This document shows positions 8,451 through 17,288 of a stretch of DNA of 64,000 nucleotides, piece by piece; the first letter of the stretch is position 1, and every line of letters starts with the position of its first letter. The notes beneath the pieces were generated by a model. The model had not been told where the DNA came from and did not search any database. It worked only from the letters and a program-made list of their open reading frames with translations. A program made the position numbers and the translations under genes. The stretch is taken from positions 168,728 through 232,727 of the forward strand of contig CALVUR010000002.1 in NCBI GenBank assembly GCA_944363645.1, given 5' to 3'. The stretch is from an uncultured Clostridia bacterium. Lineage in GTDB: Bacteria > Bacillota > Clostridia > Christensenellales > Borkfalkiaceae.

Positions 8451-8500
8451 AAAAAGCCCGGAAATCAACAAAAAGTGTTGATAACGGGCTTATAGACCGA
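8451..8500 (-). terminator. Terminator after truA overlapping repeat A copy
   Basis: Nested arms GCCCG...ATCAACA / TGTTGAT...CGGGC (8456-8489), followed in the minus direction by a T-rich run, close the truA message. The right part, ATAACGGGCTTATAGACC (8481-8498), is a repeat A copy in complementary orientation. Confidence 0.75.
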
Positions 8501-8524
8501 TATTTAATATTTTATTTGCCAAGT

Positions 8525-9253
8525 TTAATATTGAACGCTTTGTAAAACCAAGCCTTTGGCGGGGGCAGTTTTGCCGACCAAATTACGGTTGCCGGAAGAG
8601 AGAGCCAAGCAAAGTTTATCTTTATCGAGTTTATCTTCGCAAGCGAAAATGATAGTGCCGGCGATGATCCTAACCATATTATATAAAAAGCCGTTGCCGG
8701 TGATAAAAACGGTGAAGTCGTTGCCGTTTTGCACAATTTTTGCGTCGTAAATGGTCCTTACGGTATTTTTAACAGCCGAACCGCTTGCCAAAAAGCATTT
8801 AAAATCGTGCGTGCCTGTGATGGTATCCAAAACCATTTGCGCTTTTTCGATATCGAAAGTTTCAACCCTGGTGGCAAACCTTTCTTTTAAAGGAAGATTT
8901 ACGGTTGACAAATAAAAATTGTAAGCGTAAGTTTTGCGTTTTGCCGTGTAACGTGCGTGAAAATCATCATCCACCATAGAAGAATTGAGAACACGGATAT
9001 CGTCTGGCAAAAAGCCGTTTATTGCAAGGCAAATTTTTTCTGGCGGAATGGTGCAGTTTGTATCAAAATGGGCGACCTGACCGATGGCGTGAACGCCTGA
9101 ATCGGTCCTTCCGCTTGCAACCAAACTTACCCTTTCACCGGTGAGTGAAAAAATAGCGTCTTCGATAACTTGTTGGATGGAAATGCCGTTTAATTGGCGT
9201 TGCCAACCGCAATAATTAGTGCCGTCATAGGATATTGTAAGCAAAATTCTCAT
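8525..9253 (-). CDS. truA: tRNA pseudouridine(38-40) synthase TruA
   Basis: TruA isomerises uridines 38-40 of tRNA anticodon arms. The catalytic block SGRTDSGVHAIGQVAHFDT (about 47-65) with Asp51 is complete, and the later FLYNMVRIIAGTI matches the conserved C-terminal motif. The 242-residue length is normal. The start overlaps the ecfT stop by four bases, so truA is the last gene of the ecfA1-ecfA2-ecfT-truA unit, a common Firmicutes arrangement. The cotranscription does not imply a role in transport. Confidence 0.95.
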   Translation of the reverse strand: MRILLTISYDGTNYCGWQRQLNGISIQQVIEDAIFSLTGERVSLVASGRTDSGVHAIGQVAHFDTNCTIPPEKICLAINGFLPDDIRVLNSSMVDDDFHARYTAKRKTYAYNFYLSTVNLPLKERFATRVETFDIEKAQMVLDTITGTHDFKCFLASGSAVKNTVRTIYDAKIVQNGNDFTVFITGNGFLYNMVRIIAGTIIFACEDKLDKDKLCLALSSGNRNLVGKTAPAKGLVLQSVQY

Positions 9254-10074
9254 ATAATAGCCACCAAAAAGTTGTTACATAAAATTACCGCAGAAAGTGT
9301 AGCCAAGGTGAATAAAAGCCCAATTAAATCACGCCATGAAAAGGTAAGTTTTTTAAATTTTGTGCGTTTTGTGGTGGAAGAAAAGCACCTTGCGTCCATA
9401 GCGTCGCCTAATTCTTCAGCACGGCGCAACGCACTTGTAAGTAGGGGAATTAAAACGGGCAAAAGTGCCTTTGCACGCTTGAAAATGTTACCGCTTTCAA
9501 AGTCGGCACCCCTTGCCTTTTGGGCGTTTATTATACGCTCGGTTTCTTCCATTAAAGTGGGGATAAACCTTAAAGCGATTGACATCATAAGTGCCAAAAT
9601 GTGAACGGGAATTTTAAAAATGGTAAGTGGTTTTAATAAAACTTCGATACCGTTAGTGAGTTCTACCGGCGAAGATGTCAGTGTAAGTAGGCTTGAGCCG
9701 AACATCAAAAGTGTAAACCTTAGTGCCATAAAGACGGCGTAAATAAGCGATTTATCGGTGATATTTCTTAAAAGCCAAACGTCCCAAAGCACCTTTGCAC
9801 CTTCTTCTTTGTGGAAGAAAATGTTGATGATAAAGGTAAAAGCGATGATAAAATACACGGCTTTTATGCTACGTGCGACCGACTTAAAGGGCACTTTTGA
9901 CGCCAAGATTGTAACAAGCAAAAATACACCCACAGCCAAAAAGCCCCAGAAGTTTTTTGCCACGAAAACCATGACGATATATATAATTAAAAGGACAATT
10001 TTCGTAAATGAGTCCATGCGGTGCACGGGCGATTTTACCGGATAGTATTGTCCAAATACAGCATCTTTTAACAT
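9250..10074 (-). CDS. ecfT: ECF transporter transmembrane subunit EcfT
   Basis: The shared membrane subunit of energy-coupling-factor vitamin/metal importers, which couples the two ATPases to exchangeable S-components. It has about five or six hydrophobic helices and two Ala-Arg-Gly coupling motifs: one clear at NAQKARGADFESG (about 187-199), and a second derived form in the RRAEELGDAMDARCF region (about 218-232). The first motif lies two helices from the end, as in EcfT. It overlaps truA by ATGA. No S-component is encoded in the window, so the substrate cannot be named. Confidence 0.9.
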   Translation of the reverse strand: MLKDAVFGQYYPVKSPVHRMDSFTKIVLLIIYIVMVFVAKNFWGFLAVGVFLLVTILASKVPFKSVARSIKAVYFIIAFTFIINIFFHKEEGAKVLWDVWLLRNITDKSLIYAVFMALRFTLLMFGSSLLTLTSSPVELTNGIEVLLKPLTIFKIPVHILALMMSIALRFIPTLMEETERIINAQKARGADFESGNIFKRAKALLPVLIPLLTSALRRAEELGDAMDARCFSSTTKRTKFKKLTFSWRDLIGLLFTLATLSAVILCNNFLVAII

Positions 10075-10137
10075 AATTTATTTATCGTGCGAACGAGCGC
10101 AAAGTAATTTATTTTTGATTAGTTTATTATCGTTAGT

Positions 10138-11040
10138 TTATTTTTGATTTTTGATAGCGTTTGCAAGTTTTACACAAAAGTCATCGGTTGTAAAATCGGT
10201 ATCCAAAACAATTCCGTTTTTAGATAGTTCGTTAGTTAAGTAAGCGGTAACAGGCACTTCTAAACCGCATTCTGTAATCAAAGCCTGATCGCTGAAAAGT
10301 TGTTTAGGGGTGCCGACCTTTTTAAGCACACCATGATCGAAAATTGCCGAACTTGTGCAGTGGTTTGCGACATCGTTCATATCGTGCGAAACGATAATGA
10401 TAGTTTTAATCACGTCACGGTGAAGCCTGTGAAGAAGTTGCCAAAGTTCGTTTTTGCCCTTAGGGTCTAAACCGGCGCAAGGCTCATCTAACACCAAAAT
10501 TTGTGGGCGAGCGGCAAGCACGCCAGCGATTGCCACCCTACGCTTTTGACCGCCAGAAATTTCAAACGGCGATTTATCTTTTATTTCAAAATAGTTAAGC
10601 CCAACCATCTCGATAGCGTTTTTTGTAAGAATTTCAACTTCGGCTTCGCTTGTTTCGGGCATAAAGTTTTTAATGGCAAAACTTACATCTTCCTTAACGG
10701 TGTCGGCAAAAAGTTGGTATTCAGGATACTGAAAAACCATGCCAACCGTACGGCGAAGGTCTTTTAACTTACTTTTCATGCGCTTTTTCTGTTTTTTAGA
10801 TTCACGCTTTTTAGTAGGTTCAAAAAATAGGTTGTAATCGCCAATGGTAATTTGACCGCTTTGGATGGGAATAAGTGCGTTTAAGTGCTGGATAAAAGTG
10901 GACTTACCACTGCCGGTATGCCCAATTATGCCGAAAAATTCCCCTTCCTTTATGGTCAAAGAAACCTTTTTGAGTGCGTAAGTTGCAAACTTTGTACCCT
11001 TATTATATTGATAGTCAATGTTATTGCAAATAATGTCCAT
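10138..11040 (-). CDS. ecfA2: ECF transporter ATPase EcfA2
   Basis: One of the two ATP-binding subunits of the ECF importer. Walker A is GHTGSGKST (about 40-48), the Q-loop is MVFQYPEYQLF (about 101-111), the signature is EISGGQKRRVAIAG (about 160-173), and Walker B is ILVLDEPCAGLDP (about 180-192); the switch histidine lies in IIIVSHDMNDV. An extra Lys/Arg-rich stretch sits after Walker A (about 75-95). It follows ecfA1 with a repeat A copy in the 38-bp gap and precedes ecfT. Confidence 0.93.
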   Translation of the reverse strand: MDIICNNIDYQYNKGTKFATYALKKVSLTIKEGEFFGIIGHTGSGKSTFIQHLNALIPIQSGQITIGDYNLFFEPTKKRESKKQKKRMKSKLKDLRRTVGMVFQYPEYQLFADTVKEDVSFAIKNFMPETSEAEVEILTKNAIEMVGLNYFEIKDKSPFEISGGQKRRVAIAGVLAARPQILVLDEPCAGLDPKGKNELWQLLHRLHRDVIKTIIIVSHDMNDVANHCTSSAIFDHGVLKKVGTPKQLFSDQALITECGLEVPVTAYLTNELSKNGIVLDTDFTTDDFCVKLANAIKNQK

Positions 11041-11052
11041 AAACTGTAAAAA

Positions 11053-11074
11053 GTGGGGCTATAAGCCCGTTATC
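11053..11074 (+). repeat. Palindromic repeat A copy between ecfA2 and ecfA1
   Basis: GTG followed by GGGCTATAAGCCCGTTATC. It fills the gap between two genes read on the minus strand. In that direction the complement ends in CCACTTTTT, resembling a weak terminator inside the operon. Confidence 0.9.
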
Positions 11075-11078
11075 CCAA

Positions 11079-11909
11079 TTATTGCTTGTTTTTAAGTTCA
11101 ATAATGTTTTGTAAAAGTTGTTCTTTTGTGGCGGAATCAGGGATATCAACGCCCAAAGATTGAAGTTTGTCGCAAATTTTCATAAAGACGGGCTGTTCCA
11201 TACCGGCACGTGAAAGTAAATCTTTATCCCTAAAAATTTCCATCGGCGGTGCAACACGCTCTATTACCCCGTTATTTAAAACGGCAACCTTGTCGCATTC
11301 GGTTACTTCGTCCATATAATGCGTAATGGTTATAACGGTCATTTTTTCTTCACGATTGAGTTTTTTGACAACATCTATAACTTCGGCACGGCCACGTGGG
11401 TCTAACATGGAAGTGGACTCATCTAAAATAAGAATTTTAGGTTTTATAGCCAAAATGCCAGCGATTGCAACACGCTGTTTTTGACCGCCAGATAGCCTTG
11501 AAGCCATGCTGTCTTTAAATTCGTAAGTGCCTGTTTCTTTTAAAGCAAAATCTAAACGAGATTTAATTTCTTCACGGCTGATACCTATGTTTTCAGGGCC
11601 AAAAACCACATCGTCTTCAACGATGGATGCCACCATTTGGTTGTCTGGATTTTGGAAAACTATGCCCACGTTTTTGCGGATTTCGTAAAAGTTTTCTTGC
11701 TTTTTGGCATCAAGACCTAACACGGTGATTTCACCTTGAGTTGGTTCAAGTAGCCCGTTTATAAGCCTTGCAAGCGTGGACTTACCGCTGGCGTTTTTGC
11801 CAATAACTGCCAAAAATTCCCCTTCTTTAACGGTAAGGTTAAGCCCTGACAAAACAGGTCCGCTATCTTTATATGAAAAATGTAAATCTTTAATCTCTAT
11901 AACGTTCAT
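11079..11909 (-). CDS. ecfA1: ECF transporter ATPase EcfA1
   Basis: The partner ATPase of EcfA2. It has Walker A GKNASGKST, Q-loop IVFQNPDNQMVA, signature LSGGQKQRVAIAG, Walker B ILILDESTSMLDP and switch-His TITHYMDEV. The EcfA1 group is indicated by NPDNQ and by Glu-Ser rather than Glu-Pro after the catalytic Asp-Glu. The longest frame starts at 11930, but AAGGTAG sits five bases before the ATG at 11909 (MNVIEIKDLHF), which fits ABC ATPase N-termini better. It is the first gene of the ecfA1-ecfA2-ecfT-truA unit. Confidence 0.92.
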   Translation of the reverse strand: MNVIEIKDLHFSYKDSGPVLSGLNLTVKEGEFLAVIGKNASGKSTLARLINGLLEPTQGEITVLGLDAKKQENFYEIRKNVGIVFQNPDNQMVASIVEDDVVFGPENIGISREEIKSRLDFALKETGTYEFKDSMASRLSGGQKQRVAIAGILAIKPKILILDESTSMLDPRGRAEVIDVVKKLNREEKMTVITITHYMDEVTECDKVAVLNNGVIERVAPPMEIFRDKDLLSRAGMEQPVFMKICDKLQSLGVDIPDSATKEQLLQNIIELKNKQ

Positions 11910-12009
11910 AATACTACCTTTTTTCAACATTCAATTATAGCAAAATTTATATTATTTAACAAGCAAATTAAAGAAAAAGCAAAGTTTTCAGCAGTTTTAC
12001 ACACAAAAA

Positions 12010-12042
12010 ACAAAAACCGAACGGCAAAAATTGCCATTCGGT
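12010..12042 (-). terminator. Terminator downstream of gltX
   Basis: ACCGAACGGCA / TTGCCATTCGGT (12016-12042) forms a stem followed in the minus direction by a TTTTTG-rich run. It lies about 150 bases past the gltX stop; the intervening DNA contains a second imperfect stem, CGTCC...TAATAGGACG (12097-12145). Confidence 0.75.
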
Positions 12043-12191
12043 AATATGTTTTACTTATTTTAGGCGTAATAACTTAAAATAATTGTGAATTTTTCCGTCC
12101 CTATTATCAACACCTTTTGGCATTGACATTTTTAATAGGACGGCGCATCCCTTTAAGGGCATCAACATTTTTTTAAATATCGCCCCAAAAA

Positions 12192-13628
12192 TTATTTATT
12201 TAATAAGTCCATAGAAAATTGTAATCTTCTTAAAGATTCTTGCTTGCCGAGAATTTGAGCGAGTTCAACAGAGCCACCTGGTGTAACTTCTTTACCGGAA
12301 AGTGCAACCCTTGCAATGCCCAAAACTTGACCTGACTTATAGCCGTTTTCTTGTGCGCAGTTTGAAAGTGAAGTGTAAATGGTATCGTGGTCGAAAGTAT
12401 CGATTGATTCAAGCGTTTTATAAATTAGCGGAACGACCACTTTTGCCATTTCTTTATCGGTCTTCATTTTCTTGTGGTAATATAGATCGAGAGAGTATTC
12501 TTCAAACTCTTCAAGGAAGTTGATCTTATCAGGAATTTCGCTTAAAATTTCAACACGAGTCTTTAAAAGTGGGGCTATAAGCCTGTTATCGTACTTTGTA
12601 CCGACCTTTGAAGCCTCGATATAAGGTTTAGCAACGTTATAAAATTCCTCATCGGTCATTGCCTTTAAGTATTCACCGTTAAGCCAGCGAAGTTTAACAT
12701 CGTCAAAGATTGCTGGGGACTTTGAAACGCCGTCTAAAGAGAATTTTTCGATCATTTCGTCCATGGTCATTTTTTCAGAGTTATCCTTTGGACACCAGCC
12801 TAAAAGTGCGATATAGTTTACGATTGCTTGTGGCAAGTAACCTTTTTTAACGAAATCGTCAAAGTTAGCATCGCCATAGCGTTTAGATAACTTTCTTGTT
12901 GCGTCCTTCATGATTGGTGGAAGGTGTATATAACAAGGTCTTTCCCAACCGAAAGCATCGTACATAAGGTTGTATTTTGGTGTGGAAGAAAGGTATTCTG
13001 AACCACGGATAACGTGGGTAATGCCCATCAAGTGGTCGTCGATAACGTTTGCAAAGTTGTATGTGGGAAGTCCGTCAGTTTTGATTAAAATATTGTCTTC
13101 GAGTTCGGAAAAGTCAACAGAGATTGTGCCATAAACGGCGTCTTCATAAGTGCCAACACCAACTTTTGGAATGTTTTGACGGATAACATAAGGTACGCCA
13201 TCACGCAATTTTTGCTCGATTTCTTCCTTGGATAAATTTAAGCAGTGCTTGTCGTAACGGGTGTTGCCTAAATCGTCTTTTAAAGTTTCAAGCCTTTCTT
13301 TTGTGCAGAAACAGTAATAAGCCCCGCCCTTTTCAATCAATTCTTTAGCGTATTTTTGGTAAATTTCCTTGCGCTGTGATTGAATGTACGGACCGTAATT
13401 ACCGCCAACGTCTGGGCCTTCGTCATAGGTCATACCGCCTTCTTTTAAAGAAGAGTAAATGACTTCGGTTGCGCCTTCAACAAAACGTTCTTGATCGGTA
13501 TCTTCAATACGAAGGATAAAGTCGCCACCATTTTTGCGGGCGTACAAATAGCAATATAAAGCGGTTCTCATACCGCCAAGGTGCATAAACCCTGTTGGGC
13601 TTGGTGCAAAACGAGTTCTTACTTTCAT
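12192..13628 (-). CDS. gltX: Glutamyl-tRNA synthetase
   Basis: Charges tRNA-Glu (and possibly tRNA-Gln) with glutamate. The class I HIGH-type motif is PSPTGFMHLGG (about 9-19) and the KMSKS-type motif is TRKLSKR (about 246-252). A Cys/His-bearing segment, AYYCFCTKERL (about 103-113), corresponds to the GluRS zinc-binding or structural loop. The 478-residue length is normal. Near the start of the anticodon-binding domain, the peptide YDNRLIAPLLK (about 345-357) is encoded by a copy of palindromic repeat A (12569-12590) read through in frame. Confidence 0.95.
   Translation of the reverse strand: MKVRTRFAPSPTGFMHLGGMRTALYCYLYARKNGGDFILRIEDTDQERFVEGATEVIYSSLKEGGMTYDEGPDVGGNYGPYIQSQRKEIYQKYAKELIEKGGAYYCFCTKERLETLKDDLGNTRYDKHCLNLSKEEIEQKLRDGVPYVIRQNIPKVGVGTYEDAVYGTISVDFSELEDNILIKTDGLPTYNFANVIDDHLMGITHVIRGSEYLSSTPKYNLMYDAFGWERPCYIHLPPIMKDATRKLSKRYGDANFDDFVKKGYLPQAIVNYIALLGWCPKDNSEKMTMDEMIEKFSLDGVSKSPAIFDDVKLRWLNGEYLKAMTDEEFYNVAKPYIEASKVGTKYDNRLIAPLLKTRVEILSEIPDKINFLEEFEEYSLDLYYHKKMKTDKEMAKVVVPLIYKTLESIDTFDHDTIYTSLSNCAQENGYKSGQVLGIARVALSGKEVTPGGSVELAQILGKQESLRRLQFSMDLLNK
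12569..12590 (+). repeat. Palindromic repeat A copy inside gltX
   Basis: GTGGGGCTATAAGCC then TGTTATC: one mismatch to the intergenic consensus, including the AAAA before GTGGGG. It lies wholly within the gltX reading frame on the opposite strand and encodes DNRLIAPLL there. Confidence 0.85.
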
Positions 13629-14067
13629 AACTGATCCTCTATATAAAATGTAATTTTTTATTTTTTAACTTTAAACGCTTGCCTAACCTTTTTAAGTAAT
13701 CTTTTAAGTAACCTTTTTAAGTAATCTTTTAAGTAACCTTTTTAAGCATACTTTTAATATCCCCCATTTTTTACGCCAAAAATTTGGCAAGATAAATAAG
13801 GTTAAATTAAACGGGCTTTATCAAAAAGGAAGGACAAAAAAGATTAAATTATTTAAGGGGTGGAATTTTTTTTGACTTTTAGTCGCCTTTTTGGTAACCT
13901 AATAAAAGAAATATTTATAGCGAATAGTTTATTTTGATTTTAGACCTAAAATTTTTATAAATTTAACCTAACTTAACGGCAAAATTTTAGAAAAATTTCC
14001 GCCTAAAAATTCTCTAATAAACAGTTTTAAAAATTCCGTTTAAAAATTTCAGAAAACTGATAAAAGC
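13629..14067. repeat. Gap with 25-bp tandem repeat
   Basis: The gltX/radC gap holds about 2.5 tandem copies of a 25-bp unit built from CCTTTTTAAGTAA and TCTTTTAAGTAA (13687-13750). The rest is AT-rich and has no convincing gene. The gltX promoter must lie here but I cannot place it. Confidence 0.7.
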
Positions 14068-14769
14068 CTATTTTTCTTCAAAGGCTTTTTCCACACGGGC
14101 GGTGATGTCATCTAAAACGCTTTCGTGGAAGAAACTGAAAAGTTTATCATGAGCGATGATGATGTGGTCCAAAAGTTTTATGTTGTTAGCGGAAAGGATA
14201 TAGCAAAGTTTTTCTGTTGTTGCGATATCTGCCCTGCTTGGTCTTGGATCGCCCGACAAGTGGTTATGGGTGATAACCAAATATTTAGGGGCGTTAAGGA
14301 CGATTTTTTTACAAAAGTCCTGCATGTCGATACTTGCCATATCGATAAAGTGGTCGCCCATAAATTCCTTACCGATGACCTGCATATATTGGTCAAGGTA
14401 ATAGATAATGATAACTTCAGTTTTATATTTTGCGTAAGTGCGGAAAAGGTCGTCACGAATAACATTAAGCGAAGAAACTTGTTCTGGCATTTGACCATGG
14501 TGATAGCACCTTTTAAAAATTTCCTGTACGGAAATGATAAAGGTTGCAGTGGACTTACCGACGCCCTTTAAACTTATAAGTTCGTCATACGAAGCGTTAA
14601 AAACATTTTCAAGCGAGCCGAATTCATGAAGTAAAATGTGCGCCGTATCGTTTGTGTTTACACGTGGTTTTGCGTTAAACAACAAAAGTTCTAAAAGTTC
14701 GTGGTCGTAAATGTTATTCATATTTTCGATTGCCTTATCACGCAATCTGTCCCGATGTTTTTCGTGCAT
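14068..14769 (-). CDS. radC: RadC-family JAB/MPN-domain protein
   Basis: A 233-residue member of the RadC (DUF2466) family. It has an N-terminal helix-hairpin-helix-like region (about 40-85, ISLKGVGKSTATFIIS) and a JAB/MPN metalloprotease-like domain with the motif THNHLSGDPRPSRAD (about 167-181). His168, His170, and Asp181 would be metal ligands; LLDHIIIAHDK follows at about 199. The family typically has HNHPSGD, so Pro is replaced by Leu here. Despite the historical name, no recombination repair activity is firmly established. Confidence 0.9.
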   Translation of the reverse strand: MHEKHRDRLRDKAIENMNNIYDHELLELLLFNAKPRVNTNDTAHILLHEFGSLENVFNASYDELISLKGVGKSTATFIISVQEIFKRCYHHGQMPEQVSSLNVIRDDLFRTYAKYKTEVIIIYYLDQYMQVIGKEFMGDHFIDMASIDMQDFCKKIVLNAPKYLVITHNHLSGDPRPSRADIATTEKLCYILSANNIKLLDHIIIAHDKLFSFFHESVLDDITARVEKAFEEK

Positions 14770-14902
14770 AATTTACTTAAAAACAAAAAAGTTGTTAAAA
14801 ACATTTTAACATATTTTACAAAAAGTGTATAATGTATTTATCAAAAATTTTAACTTACTTTAATTTTTAGCATAAATTTTATGTTAAAAGGGAGATTTTT
14901 AC

Positions 14903-16210
14903 ATGGAAAAGACAAAATCAACACAACCAATCGTATTCGATAAAGAAAAAATGGTTTATAATTTTTTTGAACTTTTAAAAATTAGAAGTGTTAAAGAAGC
15001 CCCCACCGAAAACGCCCCATTTGGCGAAGGTGTAAGGGAAGCGTTAAGATATACATTAAATTTAGCAAAGACTTTGGGCTTTGAAGTCAAAAATTACGAC
15101 AACTATATCGGTGAAGTAATTTGGGGCGAAGGCGAAGGCAACCCATTTGGCATACTTTGCCACTTAGACGTTGTCCCCGAAGGCGATTTAAGCGATTGGG
15201 ACACCCCACCTTACACACCAACGGTAAAAGATAACAAGATTTACGCACGTGGCGCACTTGACGATAAGTGCGGTGTAATGTCAGTACTTTTCTGCATGAA
15301 GGCACTTTTGGATGCTGGCTATACCCCAAAGCGTGAAATCAGGCTTATTTTAGGTTGCGACGAAGAAAGCGGTTGGGGCTGTATTGAACATTATAAAAAA
15401 GTTGCTACTCTTCCTGAAGAAGGTATATCCCCCGATGCTGACTTCCCGGTAATTTATGCAGAAAAAGGCATTGTTCACCTAACATATAAGTTCACCAAAT
15501 CACCAAGTTTAATAAGTATAAGCGGCGGCACACGTGCAAACGTTGTGTGCGACAAAGTTGTTGCTAAAGTTGAAAATGTTGGGCTATATGCCGATTATCA
15601 AGGTGTTTTGGTGGATGAAGAAAACCAAGTTATCACAACTTCTGGCGTTTCGGCACACGGCTCTACACCCGAAAAGGGCGTAAACGCAATGGATCTTATG
15701 ATTAAGGTGTTAGAAGAAAAAGGGCTTGTTGAAAGTGGTATCCACGACAAACTTTTTAAAGACACACAAGGTCTTAAAAATTTGGTTGACGAAACGGGCA
15801 GATTGACATTTTCCCCTAACCTTATAAGTAGCGACGATAACTTTATTTATGTAACCGTTGATGTAAGATACCCTGCCACCTTGAAAAAGGACGTTATCAT
15901 GAAAAACCTTAAAAAGGTTGGCAATTTTGAAATTAAAAATTATCAAGCACCACTTTATTCACCAAAAGACAGCGGACTTGTAAAAACACTTTGCGACATT
16001 TATAACGAATTGACTGGCGAAAAGTGTGAGCCTATTGCTATAGGCGGCGGTACTTATGCACGTGCGCTTAAATATGGCGTTGCGTTTGGACCTGCGCACA
16101 ACGAAGCCGAAGCAGATAGCATTCATAAGCCGAACGAATTTATCACCATTGACACAATAAAACTTATGAATCAAATTTACCTTGAAACCTTAAAACGCAT
16201 TTGCTTTTAA
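14903..16210 (+). CDS. pepV: PepV/Sapep-type dipeptidase (M20 family)
   Basis: A metal-dependent dipeptidase of the M20 family, cleaving dipeptides in the cytosol. Metal-binding and catalytic elements are present: CHLDVVPEGD (His at about 87), RGALDDKCG (Asp at about 119-120), GCDEESGWGC (Glu-Glu at about 154-155), and a C-terminal AFGPAHNEAEADSIHKPNE block (about 393-411) carrying the final His. At 435 residues it is close to the Sapep/PepV norm. AAAGGGAGA precedes the ATG. It is monocistronic with a strong bidirectional terminator at its end. Confidence 0.9.
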   Translation: MEKTKSTQPIVFDKEKMVYNFFELLKIRSVKEAPTENAPFGEGVREALRYTLNLAKTLGFEVKNYDNYIGEVIWGEGEGNPFGILCHLDVVPEGDLSDWDTPPYTPTVKDNKIYARGALDDKCGVMSVLFCMKALLDAGYTPKREIRLILGCDEESGWGCIEHYKKVATLPEEGISPDADFPVIYAEKGIVHLTYKFTKSPSLISISGGTRANVVCDKVVAKVENVGLYADYQGVLVDEENQVITTSGVSAHGSTPEKGVNAMDLMIKVLEEKGLVESGIHDKLFKDTQGLKNLVDETGRLTFSPNLISSDDNFIYVTVDVRYPATLKKDVIMKNLKKVGNFEIKNYQAPLYSPKDSGLVKTLCDIYNELTGEKCEPIAIGGGTYARALKYGVAFGPAHNEAEADSIHKPNEFITIDTIKLMNQIYLETLKRICF

Positions 16211-16212
16211 TT

Positions 16213-16262
16213 AAAAAAATCTTCAATAAGTAGGTCTATAAGCCTGTTATTGAAGATTTTTT
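16213..16262. terminator. Bidirectional terminator with repeat A copy
   Basis: Outer stem AAAAAATCTTCAATAA / TTATTGAAGATTTTTT encloses GTAGGTCTATAAGCCTG (16230-16246), a compensated variant of repeat A in which both arms changed (GGTCT/AGCC). It serves the convergent dipeptidase and XRE genes. Confidence 0.88.
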
Positions 16263-16914
16263 ATTTTTTAATGAATTTGTTTTTGATTCGTCTTATTATG
16301 TTAAAGTTGATAATAAGCATTACGCAGATTATCAAAAGTTGTATTGCGCCCATCAATAAAAATATGAGATAAACATTTTTTGCGTTTATGAAAGACACAT
16401 AAAAACATAACGACAAAAGCCAGCCAAAAAGTGATAAACTTATAATATCTACACGCTTTTTAACCACCGCAATGAAGATAAACACCGCAAGCGACATTGC
16501 TGGTAAAATGTATAACAGTAAGTACCACTTGTTAAATGCCGTTACATCTAAAAAGCCGAGTACAATGATTGCGATAAACGCCATTACAAGCAAAATTGCC
16601 TCTGTCATAAGTAGGTATAAAACCTTTATGGATAAAGGCAAGCCCAAAACCACACGTTTTTTTTCCTTTTCTATAGTGGTGGTGTTAGTTTCGTCCGTTT
16701 CTTCAATAAGAGTGGACACAAGTTGGTCAACCGAAACGCCAAAAATTTCAGCCAAACGCTTTAAGGTGAAAACGCTGGGTGTGGTTTCTGCCTTTTCCCA
16801 CTTGGAAATGTTTTTATTGGAATATTGAATTTTTTCTGCAAGTTCAAGTTGACTTAGCCCCATCTTTTTGCGAAGATAAGTAATGTTTCTTGCGATAATT
16901 TCTTTTTCTTCCAT
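16261..16914 (-). CDS. XRE-family regulator with C-terminal membrane domain
   Basis: The N-terminal helix-turn-helix of Cro/CI type (about 8-62) reads ITYLRKKMGLSQLELAEKI then NKNISKWEKAETTPS. A linker of polar residues (about 67-88) leads to four hydrophobic segments (about 92-215) and a basic C-terminus (RRIKNKFIKK). Such HTH-plus-membrane proteins are thought to sense envelope or small-molecule signals, but the ligand is unknown. The frame is convergent with the dipeptidase gene and divergent from degV. Confidence 0.85.
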   Translation of the reverse strand: MEEKEIIARNITYLRKKMGLSQLELAEKIQYSNKNISKWEKAETTPSVFTLKRLAEIFGVSVDQLVSTLIEETDETNTTTIEKEKKRVVLGLPLSIKVLYLLMTEAILLVMAFIAIIVLGFLDVTAFNKWYLLLYILPAMSLAVFIFIAVVKKRVDIISLSLFGWLLSLCFYVSFINAKNVYLIFLLMGAIQLLIICVMLIINFNIIRRIKNKFIKK

Positions 16915-17149
16915 AATTAAAAATAAAATTTAAGGTATTTAAAAAATTAAACTTCCACAAAAGACTAAAAAAGTTAGTTAATTTTTGAAAAATCCCCTTT
17001 TTAAAATGAGCGCATTTAGTATAAAAAAAATTTAAAAAACGCATAAAAGGAAAAATTTAAGTGGGCTTTACAAAAATTAGTGGATACATACATAATACTA
17101 TAAAAATGTGAGAAAAACAAGAAAAAAAACCACAAAATTGGCAAAAAAT

Positions 17150-17183
17150 TGGCATTTCGCTTTAAAAGCGAATGCCATTCTTT
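17150..17183 (-). terminator. Orphan hairpin upstream of the XRE gene
   Basis: TTGGCATTTCGCTTT / AAAGCGAATGCC forms a stem followed by T-rich sequence only in the minus direction. No minus-strand gene lies upstream of it, so it is either a relic of a lost gene or insulates the XRE gene from antisense transcription through degV. Confidence 0.55.
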
Positions 17184-17288
17184 AATTTATAGAACTTTTT
17201 TTTGACTAAATCGCTTGTAAAATTTACCGCTGTATAATATATTATTTTGCGAACTTAAATTTTTTTTAGTTAAGGAGGCTATTTAAAA

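Noticed and set aside
12097..12145. Imperfect stem CGTCC...GGACG after gltX as a riboswitch or small RNA
   Set aside because: No known riboswitch features and a large unpaired loop; left as an unexplained hairpin.
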